64,000 bases of DNA from Epichloe hybrida (Eukaryota; Ascomycota; Sordariomycetes; Hypocreales; Clavicipitaceae). A model generated the notes under the pieces. The model did not search any database. It was not told where the DNA came from and was given only the letters and a program-made list of their open reading frames with translations. A program made the translations under genes and the position numbers. The stretch spans positions 124,001 to 188,000 of the forward strand of contig JAFEKR010000025.1 of the NCBI GenBank assembly GCA_019022495.1, read 5' to 3'. Positions within the stretch are counted from its first letter, which is position 1, and every line of letters begins with the position of its first letter. Below are positions 24,866 to 36,523 of the stretch, piece by piece.

Positions 24866-25303
24866 CAATGCCGCTTCGAGTTATTTTATAAATCTACACG
24901 ACTAGGTGCCAAGTCCCCTTCTAAACAGGCATTAAGCCGCGCAGACTAGGCGCTATTGGAGAGTCTACAGTGACATGTGTATAAAGAAAAAGGGGAATCT
25001 ACAATCATGGGCCACGTCGTTGCGGGCATCGCGCCTTGCAATTTGTAACGAGCTCAAGCCCCATGACGAACTGAGCCAATCAGATATTAGCTGGGAAATA
25101 AAGGACATGTAGGGTCTAGGATCAAAGGGACCTTTCAGTACTGTAACGTGTAGAGACAGATGTATCCTTGTGGCGCTATACCTTGCCCATTTTTTGTAGC
25201 TCTAATAACAGCATTGCTTGAAAGTTGTAGCCAATTATAGCTATTAGAGAGGAACGAATAACTAGGCCAGGGCACAGATTTAAATAATCAAGGGGGTGTA
25301 TCG
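24866..25303. mobile_element. degraded TIR element related to the MITE at 54264-54786
   Basis: The left end (CAATG…GAGTTATTTTATAAATCTAC) matches the left end of the 54264 element (CAATAC…GAATTATTTTACAAATCTAC). The right end (AGATTTAAATAATCAAGG, then GGGTGTATCG) is its inverted counterpart. TIR similarity is imperfect and no clean TA duplication remains, so this is an old copy. The interior is unrelated to any gene I recognise. Confidence 0.55.
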
Positions 25304-25699
25304 TCACAACAACTTGCGGTCCATCCACACAGGCCGCACGATCAAAACGCCACGACGCCCCCATTCTTCACAGGATCGCGCAAGTAACCCGTACAAAGAC
25401 GCGACACCACATGGTGGGTGCATCGGAAGACGCAAGGAACTCTCTTCTCGGCCACGAGCACGTCGCGAGGACCACCCCTCGTTTTGCCTCGCGACCAACT
25501 TCCTAATAGCTGGCAAAAGTCCCATCTCGCTATGCCAGTGGTCCACGCGTTCTTTGAAACGGGGGCCGAAAGAAGAGACCGCGAGAGAGACGAGGCCCGT
25601 CGTGGTTTTGCAACGGCTAATTTATTTGACTTTTGTGGGATTCGCCAATGATGGATCTTTCCGCGGGGTAAACTTCACCTTGAAATTACGTGTAATTTT

Positions 25700-25847
25700 A
25701 CTATACAGAGCCACTTGGTGCCTCTTACTAGCGTGAGTACCCCTGTAGCACTACTAACAGCTGCGCCTGCTATGGCTACTTAGACCTGATAGTGGCTACC
25801 CCACGTTGGGCTTGTGCTGGGTGTAAAATCATGTAGGGGTTAGACTG
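25700..25847 (+). mobile_element. truncated MITE remnant of the 32178-32443 family
   Basis: From CCTCTTACTAGCG to the terminal GGGTTAGACTG this shares block-by-block similarity with the right half of the element at 32178-32443, including AACAGCT, GATAGTGGCTACCCC and GTGTAAAATC. It is followed by TA. The left half and left TIR are missing. Confidence 0.65.
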
Positions 25848-26566
25848 TAAACGCGGATAATAAAACGCGAAATCCGCCGTTAGTCCTAATCCGTCTGAAT
25901 GACCCATCCAATTTGTCAATGTGCCTAATAATGGTCCGTAATGTTCATGACTCTTGACAACCCACGTCCAAAGTCAATTATAATGCCTACAATAAGTGCG
26001 TTTTTTAAAAATATTAAAGCTGGAATGGTCACAGTGGCAAGGCGCATGGGTCATGTTATTAGGGTGTGATCCAATTGGATCGCATCTGTAGTTCATATTC
26101 CGCTCTTGGTATTAGGCCAAGGTTGTTCTGAGATACATGTAGGTTTGCTGTTTCAGAATCTGCGGCAAATCTTCAATTATTATCTATCGAGACTCGCTGT
26201 TTTTTCTTCTTCCCTCCCTTTTTTAAAATTCTTTTTTTTACCCTTGTCCTATCTCGACTTGATAAAAATGCTCTTCATTCGCGTGCAACAGCCCGAAGAC
26301 GGGCTTGAGACATCCACCAAAGCGATACCACCTTAGTTTTCCAAAAGAATACCAAAGAAGACAGCACACACAAGTATGCGTGCATATCCAGAGTGGTCGG
26401 TGTCCGTCATGGCTTCCGATCCAACATTTTTGGGTCTTTGCTGCCACTGGAGGACCTCATAGAAACCCAGGTCTGCTCCCTCTCGATTTTTCGCGGATTC
26501 TAGTGCCATTCCCACCTTGGCAATCTGGCTACTCCCGTGTACAGATCGCGTAGCAGAAGGACAGCT

Positions 26567-28685
26567 CTAGGATTCCCTTTCCAATGCCTCCAGCTCCTTC
26601 ATCACAGCAGACTTAGTGTTGATCTTCTTGACCTGTGTATCCTCGAGCTTTTCGCCGCCAGCAAGTCGCATCTCCAAATCTTCGATTGCGCGAATCTTTT
26701 TCTGGAGGCTGCGGACCTTCTTAGCGCTGGGGTTCTGGCTAGCATCAGCTGCTTCGGGGGCGATGGCTGCACCGCCCTGCTGAGCAGCAACATTATTCTG
26801 GTTCGCAGGATTCGGGCGCTGGCCATGATGTGTGTCGCTGCGGCTTCGGCCGCCGCCGTTGGTTCGCGATCGGCTCCGGTGATCACGACCGTTGCCATTA
26901 GCAGGGCCCCGTCTTTCAGGGCTTCGCCCAGTGGCACCGGCGCGGTTGTCGTACGGAGCAAGGCTCGCACCACCATTTGGCTCAACCTCGGGGCGGCCAT
27001 CTTGATTGTTCTTCTTGCCTCGCTTCTTCTTGTTCTTCTTCCCGCCATCATCTCCGACGGCTTCAGCACCCGGTATGTTTCTGGATCCCGCAGGAGCCTC
27101 TGCCGGTTCCGCGCCAGGCACCCCGCGGCGAGGACGGCCGAAGCCACTGGAGCCGACATTTTGCGTGCCGTTACTCACGAAATGGGCAGCACCGCCTTCG
27201 TCCTCGCGCTTGAAGTGAAGGGGTGTGGCAAGGCCGCGGGCCCCAGGTGGGCGATAAGCTCCAGCAGGCTTGCTGGGTGTCTTGACCGTGCCCAGATACG
27301 TGGTCGCCGAAGGATGAGGTGTCGGTATGGGATTGAGCGGATCCCCGCCGGCCACATTCTCGGGGGCCGCAGGACGCCACACGACATTGTACAGTTCCAC
27401 CATGTCTTCATTGTACATGATAGTGCCGCCGACGTGCCAAAGCTTCACGCCATTGTCGACTCGGAGACGAGGGGATGTTGTGGCCGTCATAATGTATCGA
27501 CTGTCAGGACTCCACTCGCACACGCTTGGATTGCCACTCTCAATGGTGCAGACCTTGCGATAGTCTTTTTCAAGGTCAAAAACGTCAATCTGACCAGCCA
27601 AGTTACCGAAACCGGCGACGAGGACGAAACGAGCGTTCGGGGAGAATGTAATCGTGTTGCGCGGTCCGAGAGGAAACGAGTGCTTGGCAACGGCGCGATC
27701 ATTGAAGATGGTGGCTATGGCTGGCATGTAGCCGTAGACAACTCCGAACTCGCGCGAGTTGGAAGACCACGAAACGTCGTGGATGGGACCCTCCTTGTCG
27801 AGAGTTACGCGGGCATCAAACGCTCCGTTGGTGCTGAGCAGATACAGAGTAGTCTCACCATAGTAGCTCTTGCCAGATCTATCTACGTCTGTCTGCGCAA
27901 GCACGAGCAAGGAAGACCCGCGCTTGTTCCACTTGAACTGGACCTTGTCGCCTTTGAAAAAGGTCTTTTGAGAGATGGGGTTGTGGAACAAGGGGACGTT
28001 GAAGACCTTGACAGCAGCCGGTTGGCCCTGAACGGTAAAGAATATAAGTCAGTAATTATGAATCAAGTTGATCCGTCCAGGCAGTGGGCTCACCAACCTT
28101 TCTCTCTGGAACAAAGACGGCCACGGCGTGATTCTGGCTTCCCGGAGCAAGTGCAAAGTTGGCCGCACCCTCCACCCTCAGCTTGTTCCAAACGGTGAGA
28201 AGATCATGGCTCTCGTAGAATTGCACCTCGTTGGTGACCAGACGTGCGCAGTACTTCTCGTCGGCGGTGTACTGAAGGTTCCACCCGCCCTGTTGCTTTT
28301 GCACAAATCGGCCGATGGGCTGCTTGTCACCGCCGGCAACGCCGTCTTCGACAGTGCGCCAAACTTTGAGGTTTTTTGTGGCGTCACCGGCCTCGTCCTT
28401 TGCTGGCCGTTCCCAGGTGATGACAAAGGTGCCCAAAGGTGAGAACCCGAGCTCGTAGACATTGACTAGTGGTAAGACCAGCACAACATTGCCAGTAGAA
28501 GTATCGACAACGGTGACCGATTCGGGATTGGCCCAACCAAAGTAGCGGCCACAGGGCGAGTACGCGCTGCACCGCAAAGTTCCTTCAGGTTTGTTGAAAC
28601 CTGCAAGGGGTTGATAGATCGGAGCGGCATCAAAGACGCCAATGGTCTTCTGGGTTCGATACGCAAACTGCAAAGGAGACGCCAT
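26567..28685 (-). CDS. eukaryotic translation initiation factor 2A
   Basis: Exons 28098-28685 and 26567-28027 join in phase 0 (ERK/GQPAAVKVF) across a 70-bp intron, giving about 682 residues. The N-terminal 420 residues form a beta-propeller of WD-like repeats with family-typical stretches such as YSPCGRYFGWANPE, HDVSWSSNSREFGVVYGYMP and VCEWSPDSRYIMTATTSPRL. The tail is Gly/Lys/Arg-rich (GGKKNKKKRGKKNN) and ends in a coiled-coil-prone segment (KKVRSLQKKIRAIEDLEMRL). eIF2A is a cytosolic factor implicated in non-canonical initiator-tRNA delivery. A long frame on the opposite strand is a shadow. Confidence 0.95.
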
Positions 28686-29971
28686 GGCTAGTCAAAGTCA
28701 CAGGGTCTCGGATTGATTGATTTTTTTGCAGTCAGCCTGGGATGCTTGGATAAGTATTTTCGATCGGTGTATTCTCGTGGCGATGCAAGGCTCTTGCTGT
28801 GCCCTGTCTGCTTCTCCTGTTCTGCGATTTTCTAGATTGTTCCGGCGGATGCTTTATCACTCTCTTGTTTGTGTTTGGACGGTCGGAGCGGAGGGAGCGG
28901 AGGGAGCGGCGCCAAGTGCGACCAGAACCAGAATTGAGTTGTCAAGGTTGGAGGCCAAGACAATGCGTCTGAGCACTAAGACGGACAGAGCTGTTCTGAA
29001 TGGCTTCGCGCAAGTTCTGACGAGGAGGGCTGCACGGCGATGGGCGACGCGAGAGGCGGTCTATGAAGGAATAATGACCGGCGTGGGTAAGGATGGCAAT
29101 GTCGATCAACAGCCAAGCAATTTCGACACGTCGAGAAGAGGAGAAAGGAGAACAACAGAGTACAGCGAGAGGAGAGTACAAGGAGGAAATGGCAAGCACC
29201 CAGGGAGGCGGGAATTGGCGACGTCGGCGGCGATGCCGTTGTGCTGTCGGGCTGGGATGGGGAGGAAGAGAAAGAAAGAAAAAGACAAAGAAAGTGCGGG
29301 CAAATGCTTTGCATGCCGCATGATTTTTTTCTGGCCAGTCGCCGCCGTCCTTGGCTTGGCCCGGCCGTGCGCCAGTGGCCCAGTGAGCACTGAGCCAGTG
29401 AGCCCACAGGGCCACAGCACAGCACATCCAGGTGGACACTTGTTGCTACACCCACTGTACATATACTGACTACACTGTCAGTCCGTCACTGTACTGCACT
29501 TGTCACTGTACTGTAGGACTTGGGGGCGGCCACTCAGCATCTACTTCGAGGTGAAGTTGAAGCTCGTCCACTTCTCATGTTGCTCCATCCATGCCTCTGA
29601 TGACCAGCTGCTCTACAACCGCAATTACAACCGCAACCAGATGTCCCTCTCCCGTGAGCTTGTCAAGAGGGACAAGGATAGGACAAGGATAGAGGGGAAA
29701 AAAGCGGAGGGGGCTGTGGATGTATGGTGTGAGGAGCGCGCAGCTCTGGATCGACGTTTCGCTCGCCATCTAGGCGTTTCAAGCTGATGAGGGGAAGGCT
29801 GTGGCACATGATACATACGTATGTGCGGGCGGTCAGGTAGACAACACCAACGTGTGAGTAGCGAGAGAAGCAACATATGGCCGACTTGAATGGTTTCAGT
29901 CGCAGCGAGTTCCCAAGCATCACAAGTCACCCCAGGAAATGTCGCCGAGTGTGGAATTTTCTAATACGGCT
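28686..29971. other. promoter side of eIF2A and 3' flank of RPAP1
   Basis: No gene is supported in these 1.29 kb. Apparent frames on both strands are low-complexity and overlap one another. The region includes short direct repeats CACTGTACTG (about 29470-29515) and CCAGTGAGC (about 29377-29402). Confidence 0.45.
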
Positions 29972-31240
29972 TCAGCGACCCTTGAACTTTTCTCTCCAAC
30001 CGCCTCTCTCGAATAGCCACAGGGCCTCGGTCGCGTATGCTCTACTACCACGGTGGCCGCCTTCCCCCGCCGCCGCCTCCATCAAGCTCTCGAGAACGCT
30101 ACCTTTCTTCATGGCAGTCCAAATGCCCATGGCAATGGGATGGTCTTCGGTTTTGCCCCATTCGCCTTGGCCTAGACGATACAGAATCCTTCCAAGAGTC
30201 TGATACGCCATGCACCTTTGAGCAGGCACGGCGCTTCTTGCCAGACGGGACAGCTCTGCGATTGTGTAACCCGCTGCTTCTGGTGCCTCTCCATGATGAT
30301 GTAGTCCCTTTGTAGAAGGTATAGAGCGGCTGACTCTGGGCGAGAGAAATCGACCGCGGAAATCGAATCGGAGAGCCGATATAGCGATCTCAGGGTGGGG
30401 GTAGTATGGTGAATCCTTGTCTGCGACACTGTCCTGAGTTGGTACTGGTGCCATCCAAGCAAGCTTACTAGGGTCAGCAGGCAAGTTTGGGAAGTATTTT
30501 TGATGCAAATCTGCCAAGAAGTCTGGGTCTGATGGATCGAGATCCGGAAGTCTCGGTGGCGCTGGAAAATGTGTTGACTTGGGCTGATCAGTAATGGGAA
30601 ATAAGTCTTGCGGGATTCGAGCTGGTGCCTGATCCTCATCGTAGTTGTCTACAGCTTTCTTTTGAGGCTTTTCAATGTCATCTTTGACGTCTGAACTCGG
30701 AACGGAACTCGCTGACGGCGGCCCCGACTCTGCACTGGGAGCTTTCTCAGAATTCGTTGTCCTAATCTGAGGTGGTAGAATTTGCGGCTGTTCTGCAACC
30801 TGTGCTTCCGTGCCATTCTTTGGCTTGGGTTCGTCGAATGGGGAAGGAGATGATGAGGCTTCATCGATATTGGCGCGTTGGAGAAGTCGTTGAATCAGGC
30901 CGGGATTCAGGCCATTCAAAATATCGTCCTGGGCTTGGGCGATTTCCTGTGGACTCATGCTAGCCAGCTTTTGTCTATTCTCTTGGTCGATGCGAGTTTT
31001 TTCCACGTCGTCGAAGCTCTTTGCTTGCCGACCATATTGAATCGAAGCTTTGTTCTCGTCCGTATGCTCGCTTGTATTTGAGGCGCCGCCAGAGCGTTGT
31101 TGCTTGAACGCCGAGCCCTTCCAGCGCCTCTTGTGTTGTGGGAAACCAGTGGACGAAGATGACGCCACAGGGAATTCAACTTGCTTGCTCTCGCGTGAGT
31201 CCCTCTCTACGATATCACCTATGAGAAGTGTCGGGTCCAT
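29972..31240 (-). CDS. RPAP1/Rba50-like RNA polymerase II assembly factor
   Basis: A single exon encodes 422 residues. The N-terminal family region (about 80-125) reads KTRIDQENRQKLASMSPQEI followed by LNGLNPGLIQRLLQRANI. The C-terminal RPAP1 region (about 285-352) contains LRFDFRGRFLS, HHHGEAPEAAGYTIAELSRL and AYQTLGRILYRLGQGEWG. Both match the fungal short form, equivalent to yeast Rba50, which binds Rpb2/Rpb3 and promotes cytoplasmic Pol II assembly and nuclear import with the GPN GTPases. The middle is disordered and acidic. It starts at the first ATG (MDPTLLIGDIVERD), with no sign of an intron. Confidence 0.92.
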   Translation of the reverse strand: MDPTLLIGDIVERDSRESKQVEFPVASSSSTGFPQHKRRWKGSAFKQQRSGGASNTSEHTDENKASIQYGRQAKSFDDVEKTRIDQENRQKLASMSPQEIAQAQDDILNGLNPGLIQRLLQRANIDEASSSPSPFDEPKPKNGTEAQVAEQPQILPPQIRTTNSEKAPSAESGPPSASSVPSSDVKDDIEKPQKKAVDNYDEDQAPARIPQDLFPITDQPKSTHFPAPPRLPDLDPSDPDFLADLHQKYFPNLPADPSKLAWMAPVPTQDSVADKDSPYYPHPEIAISALRFDFRGRFLSPRVSRSIPSTKGLHHHGEAPEAAGYTIAELSRLARSAVPAQRCMAYQTLGRILYRLGQGEWGKTEDHPIAMGIWTAMKKGSVLESLMEAAAGEGGHRGSRAYATEALWLFERGGWREKFKGR

Positions 31241-31909
31241 GTTTTACGGCGCTGGAGGTTGTCGTTGCTGTTGGGGTCGGATCTATTTAGCGGCACTTTT
31301 TTATTTAGAAAAAGAGAGGGCAGCGTTGGGGGGGCTTCTTCTTGCCGTCAGCGCAAGCACGTGAGCAATTTAGGCGACCGAAAGTACATGTACATAGGCG
31401 ACAAGGACGGTGTGCTTAATTGGCCTAGGGTAGTCGCTGGCGCTATTGTTAGGGTGGCGGTGCAAGTGGGTTGAAAATGTCTCGTCTCATTTCATGTTGA
31501 TCGACGGTGCAAGACGACCCCTTCGTACGACGTGACACGGCATTGCGCCGTGGAAAGCAATGTACTGTGCTCCTCGTAAATCTTCCGTTGTTGTCACATC
31601 CAGGCGAACAGGACAAGCTGTGCGCGAGGTGCACAATTTTTGCTGCGGCATGTCCTCCCTGGCAAGGACGTATTGTCAACACCTTTGCAAGCAGATAATT
31701 AGAGCGGAACGGATTAGTATGAAGCACACAAGCACAAGCGCAACAGTTCAGTGATGTATTTATTGCATTGCGTTGCACATAAGCCGATGTTGGGTCGGCT
31801 CGACTCGACGACTCTGAAAGAACTGCGTCATGTGCCCTTTGAACTTTCCCAATCGACCGGGTGGGCGGGTAGGCGGGCCGCGCTTATCTGACACGAGACA
31901 TGGGCTAGA

Positions 31910-32149
31910 TACGGAGTACCTTGGCTTGGGTAGTCCGTGATCCGTAGCTGGGGAGGCACTCGGTACTTCTTGTGTTTTGCCGTTGTACGGAGTACGGAGT
32001 AAACTAAACAAGTGAGGGTGGTTTCTGCTGTTGCTGTTCGAAAGCCCCTGATGCCACCCCGCAGGCCTGCAACAAACACAGCGTTTCTTTCATAATACGG
32101 AGTACGGGTCACCAGAGTGCCTACATAATACGGAGTGATGTACTCCGTA
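31910..32149. repeat. cluster of TACGGAGTA / TACTCCGTA motifs
   Basis: Five copies occur in 240 bp (31910-31918, 31986-31994, 31993-32001, 32096-32104 and, inverted, 32141-32149), with a near-match TACGGAGTG at 32129-32137. One further copy lies at 15317. The motif is short and nearly self-complementary. Function is unknown. Confidence 0.6.
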
Positions 32150-32177
32150 CACATGTACATATGTATGTATGTATGTA

Positions 32178-32443
32178 CAGTCCACCCCCTGTTTGATTTT
32201 ACACGAGTACATGACTAGGGGTAGCGGGCCAATAACATATCAAGCCGTGGCCTAGCGTAGCACTAAGCGAGGTAAGAAGTACCTTATTATAGGTGAGTTT
32301 TACGAGGGCTACTAAGTACCTCTTACTAGCGTAAATCACATATAGCACCCCTAACAGCTCCACGAACAGCAGCCACTAAGAGCTGATAGTAGCCACCCCG
32401 CGTGGGGCTTGTAGTTGTGTAAAATCAAACAGGGGGTGGACTG
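32178..32443. mobile_element. MITE with TA target duplication (family A)
   Basis: The 266-bp element starts CAGTCCACCCCCTGTTTGAT and ends with the exact reverse complement; the perfect TIR is about 27 bp (to TTTTACAC). TA flanks both sides (32176-32177 and 32444-32445), as with Tc1/mariner/pogo elements. It carries no frame. A truncated relative sits at 25700-25847. Confidence 0.9.
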
Positions 32444-32826
32444 TATGTACGGGGCCAAATGCTGTGGGCGTGCTGCGGGCGCGCTGGGGGCGCTGGCAAT
32501 TGACCGCTAACGCGCCCCGGGCCCCCCCCCCCCCCCCGGGCAGCGCCAGAGGGAAAACGCCCTCTGCCCTGCCCTGGTAGGCCAGCCGGAGCAACCGGGG
32601 CTTAAACGGGTGTGTGCGATGGCATCTTGCATGGCTGGAAGCTTCTTTTTTAGTATTTCTTTGCCCCTGCCTGTGCGTCTGATTGCTTGTTGACGTCTGC
32701 AGCCCCTGTGCCCCCACCCACCTCACAGCCCTCTGGTCGATTCGAATGCCGTTTGGTCCGATACATACATATTAATATGGATTGTCTGCTGGGCTGGGCC
32801 ACCAAAGCCTGGGCTGCAGTCACTGC

Positions 32827-32857
32827 CAGTCAGTCAGTCAGTCAGTCAGTCAGTCAG
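32827..32857. repeat. CAGT tetranucleotide microsatellite
   Basis: About seven and a half tandem CAGT units lie in the HPC2-RPAP1 intergenic region. Confidence 0.9.
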
Positions 32858-34646
32858 CGCCCCTCACTCCCTCCACACTCCAAGACTACATGTACGTATG
32901 TACAAATAGAAATGCGAACGTGAAGCTAGAATGTATCTGGATTTGGCGTCATGCTGCTTGGTGTCTGTGATTAATAACTCGTTGCTGGTATCTTCCGTCT
33001 CTTCCTCGTTTCCCATTTGCCTTTGTTACCCCCCCCCCCCCACCCCCGATCTTGAGGCTCCTGATCTCCCTCATGCATCTGTAAATCCCATTTCGGTTGG
33101 TGTTTTGTCAGTTCTTCAACCTTTTTGGGCCTGATGCCATTGCCAATGCAAGTGGTTACCCCTTTCTCGCTTGGCCAAGTGCGTCCTCCCGTCCTCCGAG
33201 GGCAATCCCGTTGTCGTGCCCATCTCCCATCTGTTAACTCTGGCGTAGCTGCATTTTGTTCCCATTCCCATTCCCATCCATCCCCATCCTCGTCCCCCGT
33301 CCCCCGTCACCCGTCGCCGTCTTCTCCCTTTCCCCCTCCTTCCTGGTATACGGCGGGTGCTTGGTGGTGCCTGTAGTTGCATTCATATCCTCGGATGCTT
33401 TGGAGATGCTTGAATCGTGGTGGCCATGACTTGATGCCCGTGAGGTTGTGCTCATGGTCATTTATTCTGCCTGATTGAGCCGTGACGCCCCGTTTTTCCA
33501 TCCTGACGAGTATAGTGCATGTGGAATAAGAAATGTTGTTCGTGGTTCCGAAATTGTAGCCATCCCCAAATTCCAGCCCCATCTTCTCGCCGCCCCCCCT
33601 CGGTTTTCCCATCCCCTTCTCTCCTCCCACTTTGACTCCTTCACCAACCAAACCGCCCACGACGTTCAAAACCAACCTCGCGCATCACACGATTGCATCG
33701 ATTTGTCGTCGTCGCCGCGCTTGCGCCATCGCCAAATTGGCATCATTTTTTGCAGCCGTCACTTCCGCACTCGAACCTACTCCCAGACTTGCCGCAACAC
33801 TGCTGCACGTGCGTATTTTCGCGACCTTGGCCGGTAGAGTCGACCGTCAAAGAGTCCCCGACCGCTCATCCGTGGTTCGTGAGGCTATTCGCACCTGGCT
33901 TGCACCTGGCTTGCACCTGGCAGCTCAAGCCGTGTCTCCACACAGCAGCTGCGCGCGCATCCACCCGCATTCTCTTTTTTTTCTGTCCAGTCACGTTGCT
34001 TGACCCTGCGCACTGCACCGGCAGCCAGTCACCTTCGTCCCTTTGATCGATAACCCTGCGACTCCATCCGAGAGCCACACACCATCATCGCATTCGAGAC
34101 GATAACACCAACCCCTAGCTTTTCGCTTTTGCATTTCGCCATCTGTTTGTTCTACGACACGTCTTGGCGCCCCTGCATAAATTCATAGCGAACTGTACTG
34201 GACGAATCAAAGTCCTCTAATAACCTATAGCAATTCCAAACTTTCCTGTCTTATTCCTCTTTCTGTCGCCGTTGTGTGTCGACCTGGCGTCCTGTGCCAC
34301 ACGGTCGACATACTACCCCCCGAACTACGGGACTGCCGATTGTCTTTTTTTGCCGCATTTTGAGAAACGTTGATGGGAGACTTGTCTCTCTGTACAGAAC
34401 TCGCGCCCTGGGCTCTCATCGATTACCGAAACCACCCTCGCTTGATGTTTCATTCATCGCGCGCGAAGCCAAACCTTCACTCATAGAGGCGGCGCGGCCA
34501 CTTTTACGGCCCTTGGACATCATTCTCGCTCTCACACGGGTGATATCAAACCAAATTGTTTGCTCGTTGACATAGAGGCCCTTGGACGATCGAAAACGAG
34601 CTCCTTTTACCCAGAAGCTAGTCATTCACCCATCAGTATTGTCGTC

Positions 34647-36523
34647 ATGGACAAAGATCGGGGCGAGATCGTCGTGGACGATCAGCCTCAAGGGGCGCGT
34701 CCGCTGACTTTTCAACAATATCAACAACCATCTCCGAGCAGTAGCACAACTGGTGGCCGCGCTCCCCCTCAAAAACGCTATGAGCTGATTGACGGGCAGT
34801 GGGTGCAGCTCACCGCCGCCGGCTTGCCACGTAAGAAGCCTGGCAGAAAGCCTGGTTCAACTGTCAAGCCGAAGACTGCCGATGGATCCGACCCAGCAAA
34901 AATGCGCAAACCAAGGAAGTCCCGCGATCCAGATGCGCCGCCGATCCAACGTAAACGAAAAATGACTTCTGCCTCGGATGGAGACGGAGGAGATTCTGAT
35001 GCTTCAAGGACCGCCTCTGGGCACCGTCACATCAGCACCTCTTTGCCGTCACAGCAACATCAACATTGTGAATCCTCACCCAAAATGCTCAAGAGGGAGG
35101 GTTACCCAGGATCGATGCAGAGCATTCTTAATGCTGATTCGTCATCCACCACGTCTCCATCTGCCAGCACATCAATTCCGGTGCGCAGCAGTGGGTTAAG
35201 CTACGATCCGATTCGCGGCAACTATGACCCCGTGCGGGGAACTCTAACATCTCGCATATCAAACTCATATCCTTCGATGTCCGGGTCGCCACGAGGGCCA
35301 ACACAGACAACAGCGAATCAATCTCCTTCGATAGCGAGCATGATCGAGTCACAGGGTCGCACTGCAACGTCCCCACAACATGCTCACCCACCAGAATCAG
35401 CCCATGGGCGATTGCAGAATCGAGACCCGTCGTCCCTGCCACCATCGCCCTCATATAGAGCAACTTCAGGCCCCGGGGCCCGTCAAAACAATGCATCAGA
35501 ACTGAGTAGAGAGAACGCGATCAGTTTCCCAGTGCAAAGACCGGTCATCAACCAAGCCAACTTCACTACGATATCTAACGGCCCGATTCGAAGAGCATCA
35601 CCCAAGCTCAAACTTACTACAGGCGCGTCCACGCCTAGAACGGACACTTTGGACGACTTCCAGGACAGTGAAGGCCGATCCATCCTGGATTTCGGCAAGG
35701 CACGCCCCGGCGAGGAGTTTCAAGCCCCTACCATCGTCCTTAATATTCCTATCAAGGTTGGCGAGACGAATAAGTATGTCAATTTCATGCGTCTGGCCGA
35801 GGATCGATACGGCTGGGATGCTCTCCATCCGCGACTGGCTGCCAACCGAGATCGAAAAGCCCGGATCGCCGCTGCTACGGCATCATTAGAAAAGGCCGAA
35901 CTAGGCCGTGATTCTGGCGATGAAATGTCCCTAGATCTTTCTGATGGCGAGGCTAGCAACCCCGAAAACGGAGGGACGAGCGGACCTGACACACAATTGA
36001 AGCCAAAGAAGAAGAGAAACTTTAAAGAGGATCAATACGATGTCGCGGATGACTTTGTGGACGATTCAGAGCTGCTATGGGAAGCCCAGGCAGCTGCCAG
36101 TAGAGACGGCTTCTTTGTCTACTCGGGTCCCCTCGTGCCCGAGGTGGAGAAACCTGCCATGTATGTTACATATACTGTTACTCCCCCCCCGCCCCCCTCT
36201 TCCAGCATGGACACTTTCATTCATACTGACACGCGAATTCTAGTCCACATGAGAGACCGAAACGTGGCCGTGGCAGTCGAGGTGGTCGCGGCAGCCGAGG
36301 AGGCTCGACAAGGGGCGGCACGTCCGGTCGTGGTGGCGGTCCTGGGTCTCGAGGAGGATCCATAACCCGAAAGCCACGCATCACCAAAGCAGAGAGGCTG
36401 CAACGCGAACGTGAAAAGGCGGAGCGAGAGAACATGGCGCAAATAAGCAAGACTCCCACAAACGGCTACGTCCTCCAGCCCCCGGCAACTCCAGCCTTTT
36501 CTGTAAGCGAACTCGGCGCTTGA
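34647..36523 (+). CDS. HPC2-like subunit of the HIR histone chaperone complex
   Basis: Exons 34647-36160 and 36244-36523 join in frame (KPA/IPHERP) over an 83-bp intron, giving about 597 residues. The N-terminus has AT-hook-like basic patches (KKPGRKPGSTVKPK) in a Ser/Pro-rich disordered region. The Hpc2-related domain at about 454-504 reads KEDQYDVADDFVDDSELLWE then DGFFVYSGPLVP, the family signature. A Gly-Arg-rich stretch follows (RGRGSRGGRGSRGG) and the C-terminus is short and helical. The protein is nuclear and works in replication-independent H3-H4 deposition; ubinuclein is the animal counterpart. The start MDKDRGE is preferred over the in-frame ATG at 34560, because the 29 intervening residues do not look conserved-protein-like. 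Confidence 0.92.

Larger units (their letters stand above)
31241..34646. other. divergent intergenic region between RPAP1 and HPC2
   Basis: A 3.4-kb region lies between two start codons pointing away from each other. It contains a cluster of TACGGAGTA palindromes, a 266-bp MITE, a 16-base C run (32522-32537), a CAGT microsatellite and pyrimidine-rich tracts. The last kilobase is probably the HPC2 promoter and long 5' leader. No coding frame is convincing. Confidence 0.5.

Noticed and set aside
26537..28198. A 553-codon open frame on the plus strand
   Set aside because: It lies opposite the eIF2A exons, has no domain-like content, and reflects the GC-rich codon pattern of the true minus-strand gene.
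28717..29469. 250-codon plus-strand frame upstream of eIF2A
   Set aside because: Composition is unlike a protein and frames of similar length exist on the other strand; it is more likely promoter DNA.
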